DNA from: Aporhodopirellula aestuarii
Lineage (GTDB): Bacteria > Planctomycetota > Planctomycetia > Pirellulales > Pirellulaceae
Direction of reading: 5' to 3'
DNA length: 64,000 nt
Assembly: GCF_023701485.1 (NCBI RefSeq)
Contig: NZ_JAMQBK010000014.1
Coordinates: forward strand, 62,001 to 126,000
Shown here: in pieces, positions 34,529 through 43,600 of the stretch
How the letters are laid out: every line of letters starts with the position of its first letter
Position numbering within the stretch: position 1 is the first letter of the stretch
Made by a program: the position numbers and the translations under genes
Notes under the pieces: generated by a model
Told to the model about the DNA's origin: nothing
Seen by the model: the letters and a program-made list of their open reading frames with translations, nothing else
Database searches by the model: none

Positions 34529-37065
34529 GATTCGCCTCTTAATTGCTTCAAATTGGTTTCGTGTTTATGCAAGTAGGTTAAATACCGAGGCACTTGAGGA
34601 GCCAATTCGACGGCGAGCCGTTGGTGCGAAATCGCCTCATTGAAATATCCCATCGCTGCTGCGACATCGCCGAGTTTTTGGTTTAAGAAGCCAAGGTTGT
34701 TCAGGATCCCGCCCATCATGCTATGCACCTCCGCGTCGTCGGCGAACACCTCGACCAAAGCCCCGGCCTGTTCGCCAGCGGCTTCAAATGCGTCCCGCGC
34801 TTGCCCGACCTGACCAATCGCGGCTAGCGAAAGCCCAAGATGATTGAGGCTAATTCCCAAATCACGCCGATACGACGGTTGTTCTGGCCAACGCACACGC
34901 AACTGTTCACTGATTTCAATTGCACGTTGCAATGAGGTGATCGCGTCCCGATGTCGAGACTGTTCCGCCTGCGCCATCGCGAGCGTATTGAGTGTCAACA
35001 CGACTTGCGTCGCCGCTTCGGCATCCCCCCGATCCTGTTCGAGGTGTTGAAGTTGTCGATCGAGCGAACGTTTCGCTAACTCGATCGCTTGCGTGGGATC
35101 GCGCTTAACCAACAAACCAGCGAGATTGGACTGGATCGTCGACCGCAGCTCGGAATGCGACGTGCGACCTTGCAATAACGCGATCGCTCTTTGATAAACC
35201 GTTTCCGCTTCATCGATGTTTGCAGTTTCGCTAAGCATTTGGCCGAGATTGTTGAGCGTCGTTGCCAGCTCCTTGGTGGCGAGTTTTTTGGTCCGTGATC
35301 GCTCGTCTGAGCCCGCATCGTCGAGGGAACTTATACGAGTCTGATTGACGATCGCCTTTCCAAACCACACGGCCGCCGACTGCACGTCACCGCTGCTGGC
35401 GTATCGTTCGGCCAAATTGTTCTGGCTTACCGTCCATTGCAACTGCAGTGGCAAATCCTCGGGATCGCTCGCGGCGAGCTCCGCCATCAACTGCTCGGAT
35501 CGCTTGAGGGACTCGAGCGCCTCGTCATTTTGTCCAAGCTCTCCTTGGAAACTACCGATCTTGCCGTAGGTGATGGCGAGATCGAGTTCTTGTTCACGGT
35601 TCTGCGTGCCCCGTAGTCCCGACTCCGCCGCGAGCCGCTGATAATAGCCGAGAGTTTGCAACAGCAGTCGCTGTCGCACGGAACTCGCGGACGGTATTTC
35701 GGCGAGCAATTCCGCCATTTGGGTTCCGAGGCCGTCGATGGCTTCACGCGCGATCCTCTCGTTCTGTATGGCACGAGCCGCGTTGGCGTCCGACACGCTC
35801 TTTTCGGCAGCCAACAACACGGTTCCGATTGCAAATCCCGCAATCATCAGCAAACCGATCGCGGTCGCTGCGGCCACGACACCGCGATATCGCACGGCAT
35901 AGTGCACGCAGTGGTCGAGCAGCGTTGGCGGACGCGCCACCGTCGGTTCACCGGCCAAAACGCGTCGCAAATCGTCAGCGAATTCCTGGGCCGTTTCATA
36001 GCGATCGTCACGTCGTTTCGACATCGCTTTGGAGATCACCGTATCGAGGTCTCGCGGAATGCCACGACAGATCGAACGGAGCGAGACGACTGCGTCCTCG
36101 TCAATCTGCCTTAGAATCGCGGGCGCGTCGACGCCGTCATGAACTGGGCGTCCCGACATGACTTCGTACAACGTCGCGCCAAGCGAATAGACGTCGGCTC
36201 GACCATCAACGAGGGCTGACTCGCCACGCGTTTGTTCGGGACTCATGTATCGCATGGTGCCGATAACGTCGCCTGATTGGGTTAGCGAAACGTCACCCTG
36301 AACCCGTGCGAGTCCGAAGTCGCTAATCCAAACCTTTCCTTCACGGTCGACGATCAAGTTGGACGGTTTGATGTCCCGGTGGACAATGCCGAGTTCGTGA
36401 GCAGCATGGAGCCCTTCGGCAACCGCAATCCCCTGCGACACCACAGTTTGCCAATCGTACCGCTGGGATGATGTGCGTCCCTGCTGGATCACTTTATCGA
36501 GCGAATTCCCTGCGATGTACTGCATCGCATAGAAATGCGTCCCCCGCTCGCAACCGACCGCAAAGATCGGAACGATGTGGGGATGTTGCAAACATGCCGC
36601 AGCTTCGGCTTCATGTTGGAAACGCGCGAGTTTTTGTTGATTTAGAATCGATGCCAACGGCAGTAATTTGATGGCGACGGTTCGGCGTAGCGAGATTTGG
36701 GTCGCACGGTAGACAACCCCCATCCCTCCCCGACCGATCTCTTCCTGTAGTTCAAAATCGCCCAACCGGTGCGAATCGGAATGAGTCAGTTCGGGCCGGG
36801 TTGGAATCGGATGCCCAACGGCGAGTTGATGCAAGTTTTCCAGACCGTCCACGCACGCACGCAGAGGCTCTCGAAGTTCCGGTTGCGAGCGTGTCAGCGT
36901 ATCCACCGAGGGCGGCAGACCGGATTCGAGCGCTGACATGTATTCTTCGAGTAGAACCGCGAGTTGATTCTTCTGCTGCTCAGTCAAATTTCGCATCGCG
37001 AGTGGCTCGTCATCGGACCAATCGTTCTGCGATCCGAAGGCCACCGAGTCGATGGGAGTGATCAT
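34525..37065 (-). CDS. Ser/Thr protein kinase with membrane helix and TPR repeats
   Basis: 846 residues. The Hanks-type kinase domain (~90-360) is complete: GRGGMGVVYRAT near 110, VAIKLLPL (Lys), HRDIKPSNLI near 227, DFGLARV, and GTMRYMSPEQ with its APE-like segment. A membrane helix follows near 395-420 (AAATAIGLLMIAGFAIGTVL), then ~8 tetratricopeptide repeats (470-840). The topology puts the kinase inside and TPRs outside or at the membrane. The start overlaps the sigma factor stop (ATGA), and the stop overlaps the next gene. ECF sigma/kinase pairs are frequent in Planctomycetes; phosphorylation of the sigma factor is plausible but not shown. Confidence 0.93.
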   Translation of the reverse strand: MITPIDSVAFGSQNDWSDDEPLAMRNLTEQQKNQLAVLLEEYMSALESGLPPSVDTLTRSQPELREPLRACVDGLENLHQLAVGHPIPTRPELTHSDSHRLGDFELQEEIGRGGMGVVYRATQISLRRTVAIKLLPLASILNQQKLARFQHEAEAAACLQHPHIVPIFAVGCERGTHFYAMQYIAGNSLDKVIQQGRTSSQRYDWQTVVSQGIAVAEGLHAAHELGIVHRDIKPSNLIVDREGKVWISDFGLARVQGDVSLTQSGDVIGTMRYMSPEQTRGESALVDGRADVYSLGATLYEVMSGRPVHDGVDAPAILRQIDEDAVVSLRSICRGIPRDLDTVISKAMSKRRDDRYETAQEFADDLRRVLAGEPTVARPPTLLDHCVHYAVRYRGVVAAATAIGLLMIAGFAIGTVLLAAEKSVSDANAARAIQNERIAREAIDGLGTQMAELLAEIPSASSVRQRLLLQTLGYYQRLAAESGLRGTQNREQELDLAITYGKIGSFQGELGQNDEALESLKRSEQLMAELAASDPEDLPLQLQWTVSQNNLAERYASSGDVQSAAVWFGKAIVNQTRISSLDDAGSDERSRTKKLATKELATTLNNLGQMLSETANIDEAETVYQRAIALLQGRTSHSELRSTIQSNLAGLLVKRDPTQAIELAKRSLDRQLQHLEQDRGDAEAATQVVLTLNTLAMAQAEQSRHRDAITSLQRAIEISEQLRVRWPEQPSYRRDLGISLNHLGLSLAAIGQVGQARDAFEAAGEQAGALVEVFADDAEVHSMMGGILNNLGFLNQKLGDVAAAMGYFNEAISHQRLAVELAPQVPRYLTYLHKHETNLKQLRGES

Positions 37066-37721
37066 GGCGAGCCTCCCGATACGTTGATATCGCAGACTTC
37101 TTTAAACTTCGCGATCGCACGCAGCCAGAGCATTCGAGCGGCACCCGATTTGATGTCCATCTTCTTCGCAATTTCGTCAAACGAACATCCCTGCAGATTT
37201 CGATACACGATCACATCGTGATAGCTCGGTTTCAGTTTCGCGAGTTGATCAGACAGTTCGGCGGCTAGCTCGCGACGGGAAACGATCTCGCTCGGCGTTG
37301 CCATGGGATCAGGGATAAGGTTTGACAATCCCGCGATGCTGTCGTCGATCCGTTTGGCGACGCGATCCAGTGAGACTTCCCTGCGGATATCCCGCTTCTT
37401 CGCGTATACGTTTCGCTCCATCGCGTGGCTGAGATGATGACTCAAGATTTGTCGCAACCACGCGAGTAGCTCGCCTTCGCTGTGTCCGCGAAATTGATCG
37501 AAGTCACGGTGGGCGGCCAACATCGTTTCTTGGACGAGATCCGATGTGCTCATCCGTCGTCGCAATCTCGCGTCCAACTGCGTCGTCGCCAACACGTTGA
37601 GGTAATTGCGGTAGATCTGAAGTAATTCCCCGAGCGATTGACGGCCACCGCTGCGAATGCGTGTGATCAAATCCGAAATGGAATTCTCGGGGGCACCGGT
37701 TGCGAGTGGAACGGATGACAT
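37062..37721 (-). CDS. RNA polymerase sigma factor, ECF family, kinase-linked
   Basis: 219 residues. Sigma2: TSDLVQETMLAAHRDFDQF and LLAWLRQILSHHLSHAM; sigma4: LKPSYHDVIVYRNLQGCS with helix-turn-helix FDEIAKKMDIKSGAARMLWL. The ~25-residue N-terminal extension and the linker between the regions are typical of the planctomycete kinase-associated ECF groups. First gene of the ATGA-coupled operon sigma-kinase-LEPR protein. Confidence 0.92.
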   Translation of the reverse strand: MSSVPLATGAPENSISDLITRIRSGGRQSLGELLQIYRNYLNVLATTQLDARLRRRMSTSDLVQETMLAAHRDFDQFRGHSEGELLAWLRQILSHHLSHAMERNVYAKKRDIRREVSLDRVAKRIDDSIAGLSNLIPDPMATPSEIVSRRELAAELSDQLAKLKPSYHDVIVYRNLQGCSFDEIAKKMDIKSGAARMLWLRAIAKFKEVCDINVSGGSP

Positions 37722-38113
37722 ACGTTTGCCTGGATGAGATTATTGGGTTAGCCGGGGACAACGGACGATTTTGACGCGAATGCGCCACGCAATTCAAATC
37801 CGCCGTTGAGACAAGGGGCTACTTCTCCATGCGTGTTTCACAGACGACGAAGGCCAGAAAAACGAATTTTTGTGTGACTTTTAGCCGCAGAAAACTTCCA
37901 AGCAAATATTAGCGAGCCTACTGACCATACACGTGTCCACACCCCCAATTTGGCACGCTGTGTCCATGCAAAATCGCATCAATCGCTACAGCGAGACGGG
38001 CGTTGCGGCTCTAGGAAGCGATAGTCACCGAAATGTGGCCTTGTGGATTCGCAACCGACGCATTCGATCTCGTTGTGACTTTCACAAAACCCAAATCACG
38101 AAAAGGAATTTCA
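37722..38113. other. Divergent intergenic region
   Basis: About 390 bp between the leftward sigma factor operon and the rightward Gly-rich protein gene. It should carry both promoters. No repeat, hairpin or clear promoter was recognised. Confidence 0.5.
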
Positions 38114-38719
38114 ATGAATCCCATCTCCTCCACGTCGGCGTCCGCCCAGACGTACGTCACTTCGGCCACCAGCCGTGGTCAGGCATCCGGTGGCAATCCG
38201 GCCGAGCGTCTCGAGCAATCGTTGACGAGCTATTTCGACGAGCAAGGCGTTTCCAGCGATGAACAAACGGCGATCAAATCGGAGTTGAGCGATGCGATCA
38301 CGTCGTTGAAAAGCTCAGCTTCGACGCTCAGCCCGACGGAAGTTAAAGAATCACTCAGCGAAATCCTGACCAACCACGGTTTGGACGGTGAGGGTTTTGT
38401 AAGTCAACTGGGAACACCGCAATCCGGCGGCGACCAAGGTGGTCAAGAGGCCAGCGAAGGACGTGGCCCCGGTGGCGGGAAGGGCGGAGGCCCGCGAGGA
38501 GCCGGGGGCCCTCCTCCACGCGGAGGCGCCCGGGCCGGTGGTGCGTCAGAGGGCACCGAAGAATCTTCGGCGACCTTGGAATCGAGCGACATTGACGATC
38601 TGCTCGAGTGGCTTGATTCGCAAACGAGTGACAGCGACACGGAAACCACTCAAAGCGTTCAGACGTTTCCCGAATCGTTTATCAAACGAGGCGGAGGAAA
38701 CCTCGACGCCCAAGCGTGA
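38114..38719 (+). CDS. Ser/Gly-rich protein of unknown function
   Basis: 201 residues from an ATG at 38114 with AAGGAA upstream; the frame is open further upstream but without a ribosome site. Three parts: a Ser/Thr-rich, helical N-terminal half (~35-110) with two DE/L-rich segments, a ~35-residue Gly/Pro/Arg tract (~120-155, GGGKGGGPRGAGG), and an acidic tail containing DIDDLLEWLDSQTSD. No signal peptide or membrane helix. The opposite-strand frame in the Gly tract is a shadow. Convergent with the YHYH protein, which also has a Gly/Pro-rich tail. Confidence 0.7.
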   Translation: MNPISSTSASAQTYVTSATSRGQASGGNPAERLEQSLTSYFDEQGVSSDEQTAIKSELSDAITSLKSSASTLSPTEVKESLSEILTNHGLDGEGFVSQLGTPQSGGDQGGQEASEGRGPGGGKGGGPRGAGGPPPRGGARAGGASEGTEESSATLESSDIDDLLEWLDSQTSDSDTETTQSVQTFPESFIKRGGGNLDAQA

Positions 38720-39144
38720 CGGCTAACGCGACGCGATTTCGCAACTGAGCCGCTACAATTTACACCGCCGCAACCCAATCCTTTCCCTTGCTGTCGGGAT
38801 GTCTTTCAATCGCGACAGGAAACTGTATTCGCCGTGGGTGTTAGCTGAAATTCGTTCCGCCATCGGATCTCGCTAGCACCCAACGACGCAACGCGCCATC
38901 GGGAGCCTGATGAGCACATGACTACGCCCGGTCAAGTGTCGGATGACGGTTATCTTAAATGCACACGTAAAGAGCACTTTCATTGACTTTGTCGCCACCT
39001 TTTCCGGACGGTGGGCTGCGTTCGGTCGAACGCAGCTACGAATTGAAAGCCTCTGTGATCTTCAGAAATGCATCACTCAAAAAGTCTTGAAAGGCTTCCG
39101 CTACCCTTGGATCAAGGCCAGGCGATGAATGAACAGACGATGCA
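38720..39144. other. Convergent intergenic region with perfect hairpin
   Basis: Between two genes ending toward each other. Contains GCTGCGTTC-GGTC-GAACGCAGC (39016-39037), a perfect 9-bp-arm hairpin; no T-run follows on either strand, so it is a candidate RNA stabiliser or repeat rather than a classic terminator. Nothing else was recognised. Confidence 0.5.
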
Positions 39145-40392
39145 CTAATCATCAACTCGCATTGGTGTCGGGCCGCCGAGACCTGGGCCGCCAAAACCGG
39201 GGTGTCCGCCTGGTGGACCATTGGGTGGCCCCAATTGCCGCATATGTTCTTTCTGTTTCTCGGTCAGAATGCTGTCGAGACGCTGGTTCACGGTGGCTTG
39301 CAAGGCGTCGAGTTGGCTAATCTGTTGCGAAGTTAAATTCAATGCTTCTCTAACGAATGTTGGAAGCACTTGGCCGGGTGTCGGCGGCATCGGGTGCGCT
39401 CCGGGAGGCCCGAGCCTCATTCGACCTTGATCACCATACCCGCCTCGTTCACCGGCCCCGCTCAATCCGGGATCGCGCGGATTGGGACCACTCGAACCGC
39501 GTCCATGGCGAAAGTCACTCGATGGAGTGCCGCGATAGCACCGTGGCACAACCGGCCATTCTTCGGTCAAGAAATACACGTAGGTACCATCCGGATACTC
39601 CGGAGTAACCGCAAAACGCCCGTTGCATTCGTCCAAGTCGCCACTGCCAGCGACATATTCATAATCTCTCACGAACGTCCCGTCGTATTTGCCACCAGGC
39701 GCATTTCCCCCTGGGCGATTGCCCTGTTTGAGTTGATAGCTCGACTTGAGCTTGACGACTGCCGACGCGGGATTTTGCGGATCCTGATAGCCGTAGACTA
39801 CGTACATCGGAAATCCGTCCGCGGCCCAGCCGATTAACGGCGAGTGTTCACCAGCCTTGACTTCGACCGAATCGATCAGTCCGGTGGGCAGACCGTGATA
39901 GTGGTACTTGCCAGTCGGTTGCACATGGGCATGGGAGACATCGATCCCAAGAGCGATCGCGCCGGACAGTGGTTCGTATTGCCAGCCCGGTTCGCCATCA
40001 TAAAACTCTCCGGCTCCCGGATCGAACGGTACGCCATTGATCGCCACGCCGAACTCACCATGCATGGGAGTGATTCGATCAGCGACTTGTGGGTCAGCAG
40101 GAACTCGGTATTCGTGTCGTTGCGGCGTGATACGGTTCGGGTTTCCTCGATTTGGAAAGACGCCCGTCTTGTGATTAGGAATTCCGTTGGCCCGGATGAT
40201 CCTCTCGCGCCCAACGATTTCGATCGAGACTTCGCTCTTGATGTTCGGTGTCGAGGTCGCGGGGACGGGCTTCAGCACGCTACGCTTTGTCATCGTGTGC
40301 AAGCGGGGAGGAGGCGGCTGCTGGGCAATCGCAATCGCCGCGACGCCCACGCCAAGAGCCGCCAAACCAGGCATGATCAAACTGCGTTTCAA
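39145..40392 (-). CDS. Secreted YHYH-domain protein with LTXXQ-like tail
   Basis: About 415 residues. I chose a TTG at 40392 with AGGGA 8 nt before it, giving a clean signal peptide (LIMPGLAALGVGVAAIAIAQ); the frame continues to an ATG at 40458 without a good ribosome site. The YHYH domain (~80-280) shows THAHVQPTGKYHYHGLPTG-like residues (seen: HAHVQPTGKYHYHG), LIGWAADGFPMYVVYG, and CNGRF. Residues ~345-385 (LTSQQISQLDALQATVNQRL, then LTEKQKEHM) resemble Spy/LTXXQ repeats, ending in a Gly/Pro-rich tail. YHYH proteins are secreted, His-rich, of unknown role; metal binding is a reasonable inference. Confidence 0.85.
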   Translation of the reverse strand: MKRSLIMPGLAALGVGVAAIAIAQQPPPPRLHTMTKRSVLKPVPATSTPNIKSEVSIEIVGRERIIRANGIPNHKTGVFPNRGNPNRITPQRHEYRVPADPQVADRITPMHGEFGVAINGVPFDPGAGEFYDGEPGWQYEPLSGAIALGIDVSHAHVQPTGKYHYHGLPTGLIDSVEVKAGEHSPLIGWAADGFPMYVVYGYQDPQNPASAVVKLKSSYQLKQGNRPGGNAPGGKYDGTFVRDYEYVAGSGDLDECNGRFAVTPEYPDGTYVYFLTEEWPVVPRCYRGTPSSDFRHGRGSSGPNPRDPGLSGAGERGGYGDQGRMRLGPPGAHPMPPTPGQVLPTFVREALNLTSQQISQLDALQATVNQRLDSILTEKQKEHMRQLGPPNGPPGGHPGFGGPGLGGPTPMRVDD

Positions 40393-40644
40393 CGTTGGGT
40401 TCCCTCTCTGTGAAAATTTTGCAGTGGACTCAGACATCCTATTTGTCAATGGAGCCAATACACAATGCGTGGCAAACCAACAAACAAGGCCGAGAAAATC
40501 CTGCTTTTTCTGAGATCACTCCGCGAGTCGATGTGATCCCGCTTTCGATCAGCCGGTCGAGCTCAACGATGCAATTGCATGTAGAACCATTGTGACTGTC
40601 CGATCGGCCTGTTGCAAACTTCGCGAACAAACCCACGCAACTCG

Positions 40645-43600
40645 CTACCGCGTGGCAACCGGGATAACGGCGTCATAGTCAGTAATTTCGATATCCACGA
40701 ATTCATCTTGCAATTGCCACGCTCCCGACTTGGCCGCGTTCGATACGGAAAAGTGAATCGCGGCCGGCGCACCCGTGATCCCGGATCGCGCGTCCATATC
40801 GAGGTGAAAGACATGCTGACCAACACCGTTGGCGACGTCGAAGTAGCGCTGCACCTTGGTGAGCACACCATCATCGTTCGCCAAACCGATTCGCAGGGGC
40901 GTCATGCCTGTCGCGTTCACATCATGAACTTCCAAGATGCGTAGCGTCTTCCTACTTCGCGAAGCGTCGTCCTCCTCGACAGCCATTCGATACACGACAC
41001 CTTCAATTCCCGGCACCACCGTATCTTGCGAGTAAGAATCGGGCGATCGTAAGACCTCGGATAGCAAGACCGACTCAGTCGGTTGCGTCACCTCATTTTT
41101 GCACCAAAAACGCACCCTGGCACGATCAGCTTCGCGGGGCCAATGTTCCGCAGTCCACTGCAAAACCGGAACCGGCTCAAATGGCTGGAAGTGAGCGTCA
41201 TAAAAATAATAGCTGTTGGCGTCTTCACAGATCGGCGTCACTTCTAGCCAAACTTCCGTTGGACGTCGCGTCCAGACTTCATATTGTGCTTGTATCGAAA
41301 CGCTTAACGTAAGACTCGCGTCATGACGAACGGGACGATGCACGCGACAAACGTAGCCCGTCTCCCGGCCGTACTGGGTAACCAAAGGGACCGTCGTCGG
41401 CGAGTTGACGTCATAGGGAATGCTACGAATCTGCGGACGATTGGTTGCAAGCAGTTGAAGCCATTGCCCATCGTAGAGATCGATTTCGGCGGTTGCATCG
41501 CGAAATTGAACTATCGCGGGCGTTACCGTCTCGCGTTGCGTGGAAAGCCGAATGGATTCGTTGAGCAACCGCTGTTGTTGTGACAATTCATCGCCGGGTC
41601 GGTTGGCCGCATCGCCGACTACCGTGTACGTGCCCCCGCCTAGACGACTTTTCAATAAATTCAGCAGGTCACGGCCGTTTGACGCCGTGCGATAACTGCC
41701 GTCACTCGCTTGCGCGATTTGTTCGAAGGCACGCTTCGCTTCCACACGCTCATCCTTCTCGACCCCAAAACCAAGAATGTGGACTGGAATCGAGCTCTCT
41801 TGCACGAGGTCGACAACGCTTGTCAGACTCGTCGGCGCGGTCTCCGCAGACCAACGATCCGAGGGAGTGAATTGGTAATTGACTCCGTCGGTGATCACCA
41901 CAATGCTCTTGTCCGTCTCCCGATCGTCCTGCGTGAACGCGGCGATCGCCTCCATGATGCTCAGATACAGAGGCGACTGTCCCCAAGGCAGCAACCCGTC
42001 AAGCCGAACAGCAAGTTTTGCGGCTTCGGTACTGTCAAATCGCCCCAACGACAAGACCGACTCGACATCCGTACTCGCCGAAACGTTGTCGGGGATCGGC
42101 AATACATACCGGGGTTGTGTCAGCAGTCGCACAGGTGATGATTTACTCCACCCGATGCGGTGTCCGAAAGCAATCACACCCACCCGCGTTGAACCTTCAC
42201 GAGCGAGTTCGTCGAGCATTCCGGCGAGCGTGCTTTTCGCGACTTCGAGCTTTGACAGAGCACCGACGCCCGGCCGTTCACTTGGGGCCGGATCTGACAT
42301 GCTAGCGCTGCAATCGAGCACAAAAATGATGGATGGTTGCTGACGCCCTTCACCAAACAGCGTCAGACGGGCACTTCCATACTCTTGGGGTTCATACGAG
42401 AACTGCGTCCCTTGACCGGTGCTGATGGTCAAAGGCGCATTGAACTCCAGCCCGCGGAAAAACGTCGTCAGCTGGACTCTCCCCTCAATCTCCTTTGAAC
42501 GCTCGAGCGATACCGAGACGAGAGGATAAGAGTCTTCATCAAACGGGAATTTGATGCGGCACGTGTTGGGATGCCCATCGCGATCGGTTGAAGGATGAGT
42601 ATCTTGAACGTCCATCCGTTTTCCCGAACGCGAACGCACAAACACCGTGGCAAGTCCGGGGGCCAATTCAATACCGGGCATCATCGGTTGCAGTTTGGCG
42701 TCTATTCGCACGTCACCCAAACCTGGTGTGGGACTGCTATCCTTGGCCAAACTGGATACACCACCCATCGCGGTGAGGCGTTGATTGGTCAGTAGTCGCC
42801 TCAGGTTTTCGACCTCGCTGCCTAACACCGGACGAGGAATTGCGATCGACTCTGCGGCGTTGATGTAGTCGTCGGCGACCATTGCAAAAAATGGTTGCTT
42901 CGCCGGTTGGCCATTTTCATCGAGCCACTCACCGCCCCAACTATCTCGTAACGACTCAGCCGCCATCCACAGAAATTGCCCGCGTATTCTTTTGAGATGC
43001 TCGAACTGCAATAGATCGACGGCGCTCTGCGGAAACCATAGACCTGAGGCGGATCGGACGTGCTGCTCGCGGCTTAATCGAGGTTTGCCGTCTGGATCCC
43101 CGATGGACTCTTCGACCGATGCCGAGTCAACGCGAGCAAGCGATGCACAGTCCAGCAGATACCGCCTCATCTTTTGATTAACGGTCTCAGCAATCTCCAC
43201 CGGCTTGCCGACCGAAGCGAGCACGCCCACTCTCAAACGATCTTGCTCAAGACTGGCAATCGAGCTCGCTACTTGCGGTGCCCAAGCAAGCAACGACAGG
43301 ATGTGCTCTTGCAACTCCTCTTGGGTTCGAGCATCTTCGGCGTCGGGGATTTCGTCTAACTGTTCGTATTGATAGAGCAGCTGGATCTTCGAGTCTTCAT
43401 ATCGCCCAATGAGCTTTTGACGTGTTTCACTGTCTATGAGCGGAGTTGCGAGCAACGCGTGCATTTCACGCCACCGAGCGACTGTCACATCCGGCAGATC
43501 AATCAACGCTTCGGCATGCAATTTCAATGTCGCACGCAATGCTTGGTGACTCGCCGCAACGTCCCGAGAGTAGCGAACGATTTCATTCAATGCTGGTTCG

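Noticed and set aside
38443-38649. Minus-strand Pro-rich frame in the Gly-rich gene
   Set aside because: Mirror of the GGN-rich tract; not a gene.
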